NCBI GenBank assembly: GCA_018398765.1
Contig: JAHBMJ010001217.1
Location: 1 to 12,355, forward strand
DNA: 12,355 nucleotides
Origin: Chromera velia
Lineage: Eukaryota > Sar > Chromeraceae
Reading direction: 5' to 3'
Below, piece by piece: positions 1 to 7,772 of this stretch. The stretch's first letter is position 1. Each line of letters opens with the position of its first letter. The position numbers and the translations under genes were made by a program. The notes below the pieces were generated by a model. The model did no database searches and had not been told where the DNA came from. It saw only the letters and a program-made list of their open reading frames with translations.

Positions 1-134
1 CCCCCCCCCCCCCCCCCCCCCACCTTTACCCCCTCGCGGGAAAAGCCGCGGAACTCTCCTCCCCGGCCCCCGGGGAAAAAAGTAAAAAAAAACCCGTGGG
101 AGTAAGCGTGGATCTAAACCCCATCTGACGCACA
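1..134. repeat. Left flanking GC-rich repeat with poly-C tract, no gene
   Basis: The window opens with a run of 22 C, followed by GC-rich sequence with short A runs and the 8-mer ATCTGACG at 123-130. No coding frame is credible here. The stretch 60-134 resembles sequence to the right of the elements: C/G runs next to A runs, then ATCTGAYG, then GCAC. It therefore looks like a fragment of the same repeat family as 11813-12355. It directly abuts the outer copia LTR. The poly-C at the very edge suggests the contig ended at a homopolymer. Confidence 0.6.
130..134. repeat. Candidate target-site duplication of the copia element, left copy
   Basis: GCACA immediately precedes the left copia LTR. The right partner is GTACG at 11813-11817. 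A paralogous uninterrupted copy of the site at 12043-12047 reads GCACG, so each duplicate differs from it by a single transition. Five base pairs is the usual Ty1/copia duplication length. The assignment is inferred because the two copies are not identical. Confidence 0.45.
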
Positions 135-395
135 TGTAGAATATAAGAGGCTTAGGCTACGATCAAGGAAGGGATATCTACTTCATAGGAAAGTCTGTCA
201 GTCAAGGAAATCGGAATGATCAGCTGATTCCGACTTCTGTATAAAGGTCAATCAATCTTAAACGATCAATTAAATACAATTAATTCGACTCTGCAACATG
301 AATCCGACTGAGCCGTGCGTCCCAGGCCCGGCCAGAGCATGTCGGTCCCGGCGCGCGCCGTCTCCCGATCGCATGCACGCCTGCTCAACTTCATA
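135..395 (-). repeat. Copia 3' LTR (left LTR)
   Basis: Direct repeat of 11552-11812, both about 261 bp without indels. By hand alignment there are about 29 differences, about 26 of them transitions. On the minus strand it begins TATGAAGTTGAG and ends with TTCTACA. A narrower boundary (135-393) would give canonical TG...CA ends on the minus strand; the right copy has TATA where this one has TACA. As the 3' LTR it would supply polyadenylation. It lies just downstream of the purine run at 398-405. Confidence 0.9.
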
Positions 396-463
396 ATCAC
401 CCCCCATGGATTGGCATACATCAAACACATGAATTAATCCATGCAAAAGGCAGAGCAGGCAAG
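396..463 (-). other. Copia 3' untranslated segment with polypurine tract
   Basis: Lies between the RNase H stop (464) and the 3' LTR. On the minus strand it holds a run of six G (plus-strand C at 400-405) as GGGGGGTG a few bases before the LTR. This is the expected place for the polypurine tract that primes plus-strand DNA synthesis. The tract is short and flanked by a T and a C, so it is either minimal or degraded. No coding content was seen. Confidence 0.55.
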
Positions 464-1117
464 TCATACGTGTAGGAATTTAGTCTGTCTGTCGGCATGC
501 TGAGATCTTATAGGCACCCACTTCACATTTGTGTTCAACTCTTTGATCATTTCACGAGTATAGTCAAGCTCCCCCTGAAATTGAGGCTCACTCATGGACT
601 GGCCACTCGCGAGTTGAAACATGAGTGGCTGAGAATCACTCACCATTATAACAGGAATCTCACACCCAAACAGCTTCTTCAATAAATCCCTGTACCGGTA
701 TGCTTCCTTGCATCCATCTCTCAGAGCCAGAAGCTCAGATGCAGTGGTACTGCCAAGCTTCCTGCCTTCTCCTTTCGACCTCCATGCAACCGTATTTACG
801 TACCCAAGCATACAAAGGTCCTTCAAGGCAGACTAACTCACAATCTGGAATTCAAGTCCCTTCCTCCTTGTCTTCTCTGACAACTTGTAGGATGCATCGA
901 CCCACCCCACCAAGACAGAATGCTCTCTTTCCTTCAATCCTTTCAACTCAAGGGCACGATGCGTCTGCTGAGCATAAGCAAGTGCCTTGTCAAGCGCATG
1001 AAGGGAACGAGCAGACAGACGAGAGTTGTTCTTCGAGAGAGCAGAAAATAGGAAAGAAAGATGCGGCTGACTCTTCACCAACCAACCGAGTTTCCCGACT
1101 TTCTTTTGATGCTGCTC
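464..1117 (-). pseudogene. Copia RT connection and RNase H domain (pol C-terminus)
   Basis: Continues the pol frame after a TAA at 1118-1120. It opens with the region following the RT palm (VGKLGWLVKSQPHLSFLFSA), then a copia-type RNase H: GWVDAS near the first catalytic Asp, the conserved STTASELLALRDGCKEA helix with its Glu, VSDSQPL with an Asp, and a C-terminal SQHADRQTKFL matching the ADxxTK ending of the family. A TAG at 833-835 splits it between the first and later motifs. The TGA at 464-466 sits where the family normally ends, so I take it as the true terminus. RNase H would remove the RNA template during reverse transcription. Catalytic residues appear present, but the stop makes the domain non-functional. 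Confidence 0.85.
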
Positions 1118-1984
1118 TTAAAGAGACATGTTGATCTCTTCGTCTGCTGATACAAGGAGATCTTTGTCTGTCAGCTTGACTACTTTTTTTATCTCTCCCT
1201 CCCCTCCCGGAACAAAAGACGCAGCATACTGATCCTGATCCCACAACATGATGGAACCAACCATGCGCACAGAGATACTTGTGTACGCATGCAACTCACC
1301 ATCATCCATCACCTCTGGATCATCTATCTGAATGTGCTTCTGCAACTTTCTGACTTCTCCACATGTATCTGACGCAAAGAGAAACAAGTCATCGACATGC
1401 ATTAACAGAAGACCACATGTATCTCCCTTTCTGTTTCTCTTGACAAGAATGCTTTCTGCTGTCTCTGTCCATCCCTCCTTCGCTGCCACGACTTCTTTGA
1501 AGAACTTTGTATACCTTTCGGGAGCGTCCTCCAACCTATAGGCAGCCCTTTGGATTTTCACCACAAGGCCTGCTCGCAGCTCTGGAATGACATGGAAAGG
1601 AAGGTCAGAGGGGAGAGACAACCAAATGTCTTCGTCCTCATAGGAGCACTGCAAGAATGCAGTGGAGACATCCGACTTGGCTGCTTTCAACCCTCTCATC
1701 AGAGCCCACACAATGGAGGCCCTCACAAGCCCGGAATCAGCAGTCCCCGAATACATTTCCACAAACTTCTTTTTGTTCTTAAACCCCCTGACGACAAGTC
1801 TACTCTTGGCTACCCTCTCTCTATTCTTCAATTTCCATGTGCGCACAATCCGGAGTGTCAGTGGTTTCTTTCCTTTTGTTCTTCCCTCACTTGCCTCCAT
1901 CGTAGAATCGAGCACAAAAACATGCAAAGCAGTCCTTCCACCTATACACAATTCCTTTTCGTCACTCTCTTTGAAGAGTCTCTA
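1118..1984 (-). pseudogene. Copia reverse transcriptase domain
   Basis: Copia-type RT (RVT_2) in the pol frame, bounded by TAG at 1982-1984 and TAA at 1118-1120. Motifs in order: [18 protein letters not shown] with the first catalytic Asp, [18 protein letters not shown] (the YGLKQAPR-like block), and [14 protein letters not shown] at about 1376-1417. The usual YVDD box reads HVDD, one transition from Tyr. The domain would copy element RNA into cDNA inside the Gag particle. The N-terminal RT residues continue upstream across stops at 1982, 2036 and 2069. Family assignment is firm; function in this copy is lost. Confidence 0.9.
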
Positions 1985-2560
1985 ACGAATCTCTTCTGCT
2001 GTCATCTCAACGTGCCCTTTCATCGAGTTCTCTTCTCAAGACACGAGCTTGCGTGCAGCTGCGGCTTTCTACACTCGCAGAATAAGAGAAAACGCTTTGT
2101 CAAAACGCTCTCCTGCCTCCCGCTCAGCCATCCGCTGCCTCTTTACTCTAAAGGCTCTCATCTTTTCTCTGCGCACTTTCTGTTTCAGATGACAAAACCT
2201 AACAAACTCTGGCTGCTCAACTTCCTCACTTGCTCTTCCCACACCCCCCTTACCGGTGGAACCGAGCTGGCCACCGGTGGAAGCATCTGGAGCAAGGGCA
2301 TTCACTCCGAAGAGCGAATCATCATCGTCGCTGTGCACAGAATCAGAGTTCGGAATGTCGGAATACTGAGTGGCGTCTTCTTTTGCTTCCACGGAAGGGT
2401 CCCTTCCCCCCTCCTGTAGGAAATCTCCACTCGCTCCTTCTCCCCCACCACGAACGCGTGCAAGCGCCTCGGCATGGATCTGCATTCTCTCCCCAAACTG
2501 GAAGTGGACAGCCATTTCATCACTCTTGCGGTCATCGATCTCTTCTAAACGAGACGGCTT
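1985..2560 (-). pseudogene. Copia pol linker between integrase and RT
   Basis: In the pol frame between the TGA at 2561-2563 and the TAG at 1982-1984. The long open part (2072-2560) is rich in Gly, Ser, Asp and Glu, with an acidic run (SDDDDS), then a basic, Glu/Arg-rich helical stretch. The last 87 bases carry TAG (2069-2071) and TGA (2036-2038) and merge into the N-terminus of RT. Copia elements typically have a low-complexity, poorly conserved segment here. I see no enzymatic motif. Confidence 0.7.
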
Positions 2561-3658
2561 TCACTGTCCTGTTTGGGGGCTTTGTTGAAGAATAGCCACG
2601 TCAATGTGCCTCTTTCCCTCCCGCATCACTTGTGCGAGAAACCAAGCATCCCCTGCTCTTCGTGCTATCACCCCCTTCTTTCGTTCTGACGACTTCACTG
2701 GCGGGCCCGAACCGTCTTCTTCATTCAGGGACGCTGCTGGCTCAGCTCCACCCCCAAAAACGTCTCCATCCTCGTCAAAGGACTTCATGGACACAGGCAC
2801 CCCCCGTCTTTGCACCGCAGTGCGTCGAACAGGGAGCTCCATGACATTGTCAAAATCGGACCCATCATCATCGTCATCAGAACTGGGGACGTCCGTCTCC
2901 TCATCATCTGAACGGTGGGACTGCTGCTGCTGATGGGGAAGGCAATCGGCTCCTTCTTCCCCCACCCACCAATGGAGACGGACCTGAGACGGATAGAGTC
3001 GTACCCCCATCCATCTACCCTTGCGGTTGCATACAACAGAAACAACCTTTGTCGAGAGAACACCCCCAAAAACCCCAACCTCTCTCCTTGGCTCCCATCC
3101 CTGTACATACCCTGGCGCCCTATCAACAAAGCGCACTTGGTCCCCGACAGTCACCGGAGACACCCCTGCAGAGCCCTTTCCAAACACAACAACATCTGCA
3201 GAAAGACCTGTCACTGAATACACAGTCGCATTCAACTGCTGTACAACACCCTGCAGGAAGAAAGGCCACAGAAAGGACGGAAGACGAAGAGACAGAAAGA
3301 ACTTCCGAATGAGGGCCTTCACTGAAGCGTTCACCCTCTCCACTCGACCTTGGGATTCGGGAGTGTAAGGTGCCCCAAACTCATGATGGATGCCTTCCTG
3401 CCTGCAAAACCATTCATACGAGCGGGCAGTAAATTCACCTCCATTGTCAGAGCACACGACTTTCAGCTTTCCTTTCCCCAACTTCTCATATTTCCACGTC
3501 CACGCAATGAGATACGTGACCGCCTGCCACTTGTGTTTCAGTGGCAGCAAATCGATCTTTCTTATCGCTCCATCAACAAAAACAGACAACCAAACAAATC
3601 CCCCTGCCCCCCTGTACTTCGATTTGAACAAATTATGGAAGACAACGTTATTGAAAGA
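2561..3658 (-). pseudogene. Copia integrase catalytic core and C-terminal region
   Basis: DDE integrase core (rve family) in the pol frame after the TAG at 3659-3661. CSDNGGEF supplies the second Asp and SQGRVERVN the Glu, with exactly 35 residues between them (D35E). [11 protein letters not shown] matches the copia TPQQNGVAER block. The first catalytic Asp, normally in an HxDxxGP context, is not evident: the corresponding residues read [13 protein letters not shown], with Asn where Asp is expected and no Gly-Pro. A C-terminal part follows with acidic runs ([13 protein letters not shown]). TGA at 2561-2563 closes the open segment. Integrase would insert the cDNA into host DNA. Confidence 0.87.
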
Positions 3659-4129
3659 CTAGGGGGCAGAGACACAATCAGAAGAAGAGCGAGGCACCTT
3701 CCATGCGTGAGCATTCACGAAGACACATGCAGGACATTCATCATGGCATTGCACATCATCGCACTTATGCAAAGAGACATCCATTCCTTTCTCAATCAAG
3801 GTAGAAAAGAGACGCTTCCCACTCGCGTGGGAATATTGGTGATGCAACAGACACAAAAGACACTTCCTTTCCTCTGCCTTCTCTGGAAAAGAAACCTTCT
3901 GTGCTTCCTTCTCCTTCCTATCTGCATCACTATCTGCATTTTCATTCTCTTTTCCGTTCTCGGGCTGTCTAAGCCTTTGGCTTCTCTCCTCTTTTTTCGC
4001 CCTTTTGGGCTTTTTTATCTTTTTGTTTCCATTCTCCTTTTCAAAGAGGAAAGTTTCTGTCACCAGTGGCTCAGCAAAACGGACTCGGCAGGGTGCCTTC
4101 CACTTTGCTTTTGCTGGGTGAGCAGACTC
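3659..4129 (-). pseudogene. Copia pre-integrase HHCC zinc-binding domain
   Basis: Pol frame between TAG at 4130-4132 and TAG at 3659-3661. It starts with a Lys/Glu-rich charged stretch, then LLHHQYSHASGKRL (HX4H) and, about 30 residues on, CHDECPAC (CX2C). This is the GAG-pre-integrase zinc-binding module that precedes the integrase core in copia elements. Both His and both Cys ligands are readable. The stop at its C-terminal end cuts it off from the catalytic core. The charged N-terminal insertion is longer than I would expect for the family. Confidence 0.82.
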
Positions 4130-4132
4130 CTA

Positions 4133-4660
4133 GACACGAGACATTTCTTCTTTAGGCTGCCCTTCCTTTATGACGAGGACTGGCAACCCCTCAAAGGATT
4201 CAATAAGTGCAGGAAACTTTTCTCCGTTCTCGTCAGTCAGATACACAATACCACTGCCTTCCTCTAAACTCACTTTCTTGACGTGGGAAGACAAAAGAGA
4301 GTGAACGACATCAGGGGAGAAAGCGGCAACTTCACGTGCATTTCTCTATTCACCTCTTTTGACATCAAAGGCAGGGAGACGATACTCTTTTATCAGCTCT
4401 GTCTCAAGCGTTGCATCTGACCATGCAATGTCATACACTTTCTTTTCTTTCCATTCCCTCACTGCATATTCATCCATATCAGAAGAGAAAAGAGACAAAG
4501 TGCACATTGAATCGATATGACGGCTGACACGCAGAAGATCCCAGTTGCGAATGGCTACCGCTCCTGCTTTTTCCCGCTGACTCCCTCTAGACTGCACCAA
4601 TACTGAAGGAACACTCGCCCCCCCAGCTCTGGTAGCGTCTCTATCCGAGCAGTCCGACAT
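4133..4660 (-). pseudogene. Copia protease region at pol N-terminus
   Basis: Pol frame, beginning at an ATG (4658-4660) two bases after the gag stop TGA (4663-4665). The frame is also reachable by a -1 shift at the heptamer 4666-4672. It encodes RHIDSMCTLSLFSSDMDEY, which aligns with the copia aspartic protease active site DSGCT, but the essential Gly reads Met (ATG codon). A TAG at 4346-4348 interrupts the domain; the frame then stays open through VVHSLLSSHVKKVSLEE to a second TAG at 4130-4132. The protease would cleave Gag and Gag-Pol. Assignment rests on the DS-CT motif, the zinc-finger-to-integrase position and the frame. Confidence 0.72.
4554..4655 (-). promoter_or_regulatory. Possible H-type pseudoknot downstream of frameshift site
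   Basis: On the minus strand, GGACTGC (4649-4655) can pair with GCAGTCT (4589-4595). GCTACC, lying in the loop of that stem (4631-4636), can pair with GGTAGC further downstream (4554-4559). This is pseudoknot topology starting 10 nt after the slippery heptamer. The stems are short and the loops long, so chance pairing is a real possibility. Confidence 0.25.
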
Positions 4661-4665
4661 GGTCA

Positions 4666-4672
4666 GAAACCC
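4666..4672 (-). promoter_or_regulatory. Candidate -1 frameshift slippery heptamer GGGTTTC
   Basis: In the gag frame the codons read AAG GGT TTC TGA, so G GGT TTC fits the X XXY YYZ slippery pattern exactly in phase and abuts the gag stop. Slipping back one base enters GGG TTT CTG ACC ATG, which is the pol frame that stays in register to the end of RNase H. Slippage would yield Gag-Pol. Reinitiation at the ATG two bases after the TGA, in an ACCATG context, is an alternative. Confidence 0.6.
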
Positions 4673-5688
4673 TTCTTCTGCCCCTTGCCCCCCTTGCTCC
4701 CCTTCTTCCCATCTTTCTTCTTGTCAGGGCAGACGGAAGCGAAGTGATCCTTCTCTCCGCACTCCTTGCACGTAGCGCCGACAGCGGGGCACTTGTTTTC
4801 CTCACCTCTATGCGGGAGAGTGTACCCGCAGTCCTTACACTTAGGGGCCTTCCCGCTGTTGGACTCGCTGCCGGACTCAGGCTGTCTGGACTGGCTTCTA
4901 CTGCAGGGCTGCTGGGGCTTGCGGTCTTAAGTAGAGTTGGCGACCTCCCTGTCCTCACGAGGCTGTCTCCCTCTCCCCCTGCCTCTTACCTTCCTCCATC
5001 TGATAGCACGGAGCTTCTGCATCAACCCAACATTGCGGGTAATCTTTCGCAGAAGGGCATAGGAGAGGTTGTCATAGTCGAACTTGGAATCCTCATCCTC
5101 GGGGGAGACGGTTCTGCCCTCCGCCTCTGCCGCCTTCTGCTCAATTGCAGAAATCATGATCTGGGCGAGGGCAGCAGTGGTGACGACTCCTTCGAACTCG
5201 TCGTTGGTCATGAGGTTCTCAAGGACCTCCTTCTTCTCGGGTTCGGGGGGCACGTAGCCAGCCCTCTCGCAGGAGAGGATCTGCCCATCCATCCGGTCAG
5301 AAGCATTGATCAACTCCTCATCTTTGCGTCTCTCAAGGGCGCGAAACTTTTCCTTCTCCTCCTGTGTCTCAATCGCTTGCTCCTTTCTATACTCACTCTT
5401 TACTTTTTCAAAGAGTTCTGGTCCTTCGAAACCCTTGTGTTCCAGCTTGTCCAAGTTGTGGGTTATCTTGTAAAACTTTCTCTTCGAGGCTCCTGTGTGG
5501 AAAGCCGCAGACCAAGCCGCAATCCTCGTTTCCTTGTCTGGAATCGCCTTCTCTGACAGGTGGAGTTTGGCGTTCTGGCCAAAGGCAATGGCCCATATCT
5601 TCATTTCAGCCCTGTTCTGGATAGTAGTCACCCACTCAACCTTAGGGATGATATACTTCGGCTCCTCTGGAGTATGGTCGAAGCAACC

Positions 5689-5694
5689 AAGACC
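5689..5694. repeat. Gypsy target-site duplication, left copy
   Basis: AAGACC immediately precedes the left gypsy LTR and is repeated exactly at 11454-11459 just after the right LTR. The length is 6 bp; 5 bp is more usual for Ty3/gypsy, and one base may be chance identity at the LTR edge. Confidence 0.85.
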
Positions 5695-5707
5695 GTCAGA
5701 TTTCCTC

Positions 5708-5729
5708 CTAGACTAAGAACGTAGTCTAG
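5708..5729. repeat. Perfect 8-bp inverted repeat in gypsy 3' LTR
   Basis: CTAGACTA (5708-5715) and TAGTCTAG (5722-5729) are perfect reverse complements separated by 6 nt. The same stem occurs in the other LTR with a loop substitution only. In element RNA it would form a hairpin near the end of U5. A role is not known. Confidence 0.7.
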
Positions 5730-5831
5730 TTGGAGACTCATCAGACCTTACCTCCTTAAGTCTGTCACTCAGAGTTCACTTTCAAGGACTCCATTCAAGC
5801 AGACGGACGAAGACTGTACGGCATGCTTCTA

Positions 5832-5837
5832 TTTATT
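5832..5837 (-). promoter_or_regulatory. AATAAA polyadenylation-like signal in gypsy 3' LTR
   Basis: The minus strand reads AATAAA here, in an A/T-rich part of the LTR; the same hexamer is at 11277-11282 in the 5' LTR. Position within the LTR is compatible with an R-region poly(A) signal, but a short AT-rich hexamer is weak evidence. Confidence 0.35.
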
Positions 5838-6010
5838 TCTGTATTGCAAGTCTATTATTTCTTTCTCTGTATTGTCAGTCTGTCACTTAATTCTCTTAGT
5901 GTACTTAATTAATACCGGCCGGGCTTAGTATTCTGGAGTTAGTTTCCCAGTCCCAGTTCTAGCAAGTTTGGCGGGTGATCAAGTCGCCGTACAAGCCACA
6001 ACGTAACGTG

Positions 6011-6025
6011 CCCTCTCCCCCCCCC
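6011..6025 (-). other. Gypsy polypurine tract
   Basis: On the minus strand, nine G followed by AGAGGG, two bases before the 3' LTR and about 20 bases after the pol stop. This is the standard location and composition of the primer for plus-strand DNA synthesis in LTR elements. Confidence 0.85.
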
Positions 6026-6044
6026 AATGGCCTGTGCACCTCAC

Positions 6045-6737
6045 TCAGGCCGAAGCATAAAAATTGGCAATCGCTTGTTTTGCATTCTTCAATGACGACA
6101 GGGGCTCCCATGATGCGTCTTCCAATGGATATCCCCTCCAGAGAACCTTGTACTGCTTGGCCTTGCCCCTCCCTCGGACGGCAAGGATTTTCTCGACTTC
6201 ATACTCCTCCTCGGCCCAAGCGGGCATGCGGACAGACGGGGGGCGAGTCTCCCCACTTGGCTGACGGTAAGGCTTGCACAACGATGTGTGAATAATAGGG
6301 TGCTTCCTGCTCTCAGCAGGCAAAACAACCTCCAGATTGTCTCGAGGTAGAACGGTCTCGACTTCGAATGGACTGAACCAAACTGAATCAAGCTTCCTAG
6401 CATATTCTTCCCCCTTCCCCACAGGACGTGGCCACCACGTGCGGTGTACCAGGACGTAATCTCCCACTCGGATGTTCTTGGCGGGACGCCGACGGCGATT
6501 GGCGTTTCGGGTCATGACTTGTTGGGCGGAGCGGAGTGAATCTCTCGCTGCAGCGATCATCTGGCTGTGCTCCTCCAGAAATTCCTTTGCGTCGAAAGAA
6601 GGTTTGACTGAGACTGGGAGGTTGAGAGCGGGAGGGATGAGCGGGGACTTCCCACCATCGAGAGTGAGGGGTGCAAAACCAGTCCCCTCATGGATAGAGG
6701 AATTGTATGCAAACTCCACATCATATAGAAATTCAGA
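6045..6737 (-). pseudogene. Gypsy integrase C-terminus with GPY/F-like module and chromodomain
   Basis: Pol frame from the TAG at 6738-6740 to the natural TGA at 6045-6047. It begins with the end of the integrase core (DVEFAYNSSIHEGTGFAPL), then IRVGDYVLVHR and KLDSVWFSPFEVETVL, matching the GPY/F module with Ser in place of Gly. The last ~55 residues (about 6048-6212) are a chromodomain: EEEYEVEKIL, QYKVLWRGYPLEDASWEP, then a C-terminal helix. The three aromatic cage positions known from HP1 appear as Y (EYEVEK), W and Y (LWRGY). In chromoviruses this domain recognises histone marks and steers integration. Being entirely open, it looks intact, but the TAG cuts it from the core. Confidence 0.92.
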
Positions 6738-7517
6738 CTACCGGGAGTGCTTCGTGTCTACTAGACACCGCAAAGCCTCCTCGAGGGTGCGATTCATTCT
6801 CTCTGCGGCTCCCGCTGTGTCGTGGTGCGATGCAGTTGCGAAATCGACTTCTGAGCCGCTAGAGGCATGGAGGGTCTGCCAAAAGCGGGCGACAAAACGG
6901 AGGTTACGGTCGCAGACGATATAACGCTGGAAGCCCTTCTTGCACGAAACGTGCTGGCGGTAGATTCGCGCGGTCTCCTCTGCTCCTGCTGTGCTGTGAG
7001 TAGGAATCAAGACAACTGCCTTGATGAGCCGGCAAAGCACCACAAGAATCGCATCAAACCCTTCATCACCAGAAGGCGGCAAATCAGTAAGGCGGTCAAT
7101 GTAAGTCGACTCCCAAGGGCGTAAAGGGATAGGAAGGGGCTGCAGAAGCCCGGGGTGGGCCGTAGTGGGGCCCTTGCTTTTCTGACACCGATCGCACGCG
7201 TGAACAAAAGAAGCGACTGACCTTCACATCTTGGACCGGTAGTACAATGACGCTACCTTCCGATAGGTCTTCCCCATCCCAAAGTGAGCAGCGTGCGGAG
7301 GGGAGTACACCCCAGCCATCACAGCTCCCTGCTGAGATCTAGGGACATAGAGACGATTTCTCTCAAAATACAGGAGACTGGCACGAAACGACATGTCTCG
7401 CAAACGAAGGGTAAAATCAGGGGTGGGGGCGGGTGGGTACTGCTGTGACAGATGCTGAAGGACAGGGTGGAAGAAGGGATCGGCTGAGTATCCCCTCCTG
7501 CAGGCATCAAAGAATGG
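6738..7517 (-). pseudogene. Gypsy integrase zinc finger and DDE core
   Basis: Pol frame between TAG at 7518-7520 and TAG at 6738-6740, with an internal TGA at 7224-7226. The N-terminal H2C2 finger has SPPHAAHFGMGKTY for the His pair and FVHACDRCQKSK for the Cys pair; the TGA lies between them, where Arg or Trp is common in relatives. The core shows WESTYIDRLTDLP (first Asp), IVCDRNLRFVARFWQ (second Asp) and GAAERMNRTLEEA (Glu), with 35 residues between the last two. All three catalytic residues are present. The terminal TAG falls eight residues before EFAYN, a position that is Trp in many gypsy integrases. Confidence 0.88.
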
Positions 7518-7772
7518 CTATGACTGTGTGGTGGAGACCATCAAACTCTGCAACTCCACTCCTGCCCGAGACTGCTGCCCATCTCCCTCCCTAACTGGAG
7601 TCTGGCTCTCCTCAATCTCAGGAACCAAATCGGGCAGATCAGCGAACTCTGCCCCCAAAGACCCAACGGGCTGGACAGACACCGAGACAGCCTCTGGTAG
7701 AGGCCTGGGACGTACAGGCAGACGCTGAGCACGACCCATGTGAGAAACCTCGGTGGAAGACGGTACGAGCTG
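7518..7772 (-). pseudogene. Gypsy pol linker between RNase H and integrase
   Basis: Pol frame between TAG at 7773-7775 and TAG at 7518-7520, about 84 codons. The sequence is Pro/Val/Arg-rich, then acidic (ADLPDLVPEIEESQTPVREG). Chromovirus polyproteins usually have a poorly conserved tether here. No motif of its own was seen. It is assigned to pol because the frame runs unbroken into RNase H above and integrase below apart from the two stops. Confidence 0.72.

Larger units (their letters stand above)
4663..5694 (-). pseudogene. Copia gag with tandem zinc knuckles, split by gypsy insertion
   Basis: The frame is open from the gypsy insertion point (5694) to a TAA at 4927-4929, and continues in the same frame to a TGA at 4663-4665. 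The N-terminal ~250 residues are alpha-helical, Lys/Glu-rich and not recognisable by motif, as is usual for Gag. After the TAA come two zinc knuckles (4729-4839): CKDCGYTLPHRGEENKC (CX2CX5HX6C) and CKECGEKDHFASVC (CX2CX4HX4C), then a Lys/Gly-rich basic tail. Gag would form the virus-like particle and bind element RNA. The frame can be followed across the gypsy insertion into 11460-11551 with no stop, but no ATG is found there; the first in-frame ATG is near 5603. The true start is lost or non-AUG. Confidence 0.85.
5695..6008 (-). repeat. Gypsy 3' LTR (left LTR)
   Basis: 314 bp, direct repeat of 11135-11453. By hand alignment about 13 substitutions (12 transitions, 1 transversion) and one 5-bp indel separate them. 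Ends on the minus strand read CGTTACG...TCTGAC, not the canonical TG...CA. An internal direct repeat AGTCTGTCACT occurs at 5759-5769 and 5877-5887. The boundary is set by the duplication on the left and the polypurine tract on the right. Confidence 0.93.

Noticed and set aside
128-132. ACGCA as an exact 5-bp copia duplication (also found at 11815-11819).
   Set aside because: It would force LTR edges that disagree with the paralogous empty site at 12036-12060. The GCACA/GTACG pair fits that site better, though it is inexact.
135-393. Treating the copia LTR ends strictly as TG...CA (135-393).
   Set aside because: The empty-site comparison extends the LTR to 395 on the inner side and the right copy lacks CA at its end. 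I kept 135-395 and noted the alternative.
1550-2419. Long plus-strand open frame of 289 codons.
   Set aside because: It lies antisense to the copia RT and linker, has no recognisable domain and low-complexity composition; it is a shadow of the minus-strand frame.
3350-4267. Plus-strand open frame of 305 codons with hydrophobic stretches resembling membrane segments.
   Set aside because: Antisense to the HHCC/integrase region; the hydrophobic runs are complements of Lys/Glu-rich codons on the minus strand.
4744-5556. Plus-strand open frame of 270 codons, leucine-rich.
   Set aside because: Antisense of copia gag, whose Lys/Glu-rich codons give Leu/Phe-rich complements. No motif was seen.
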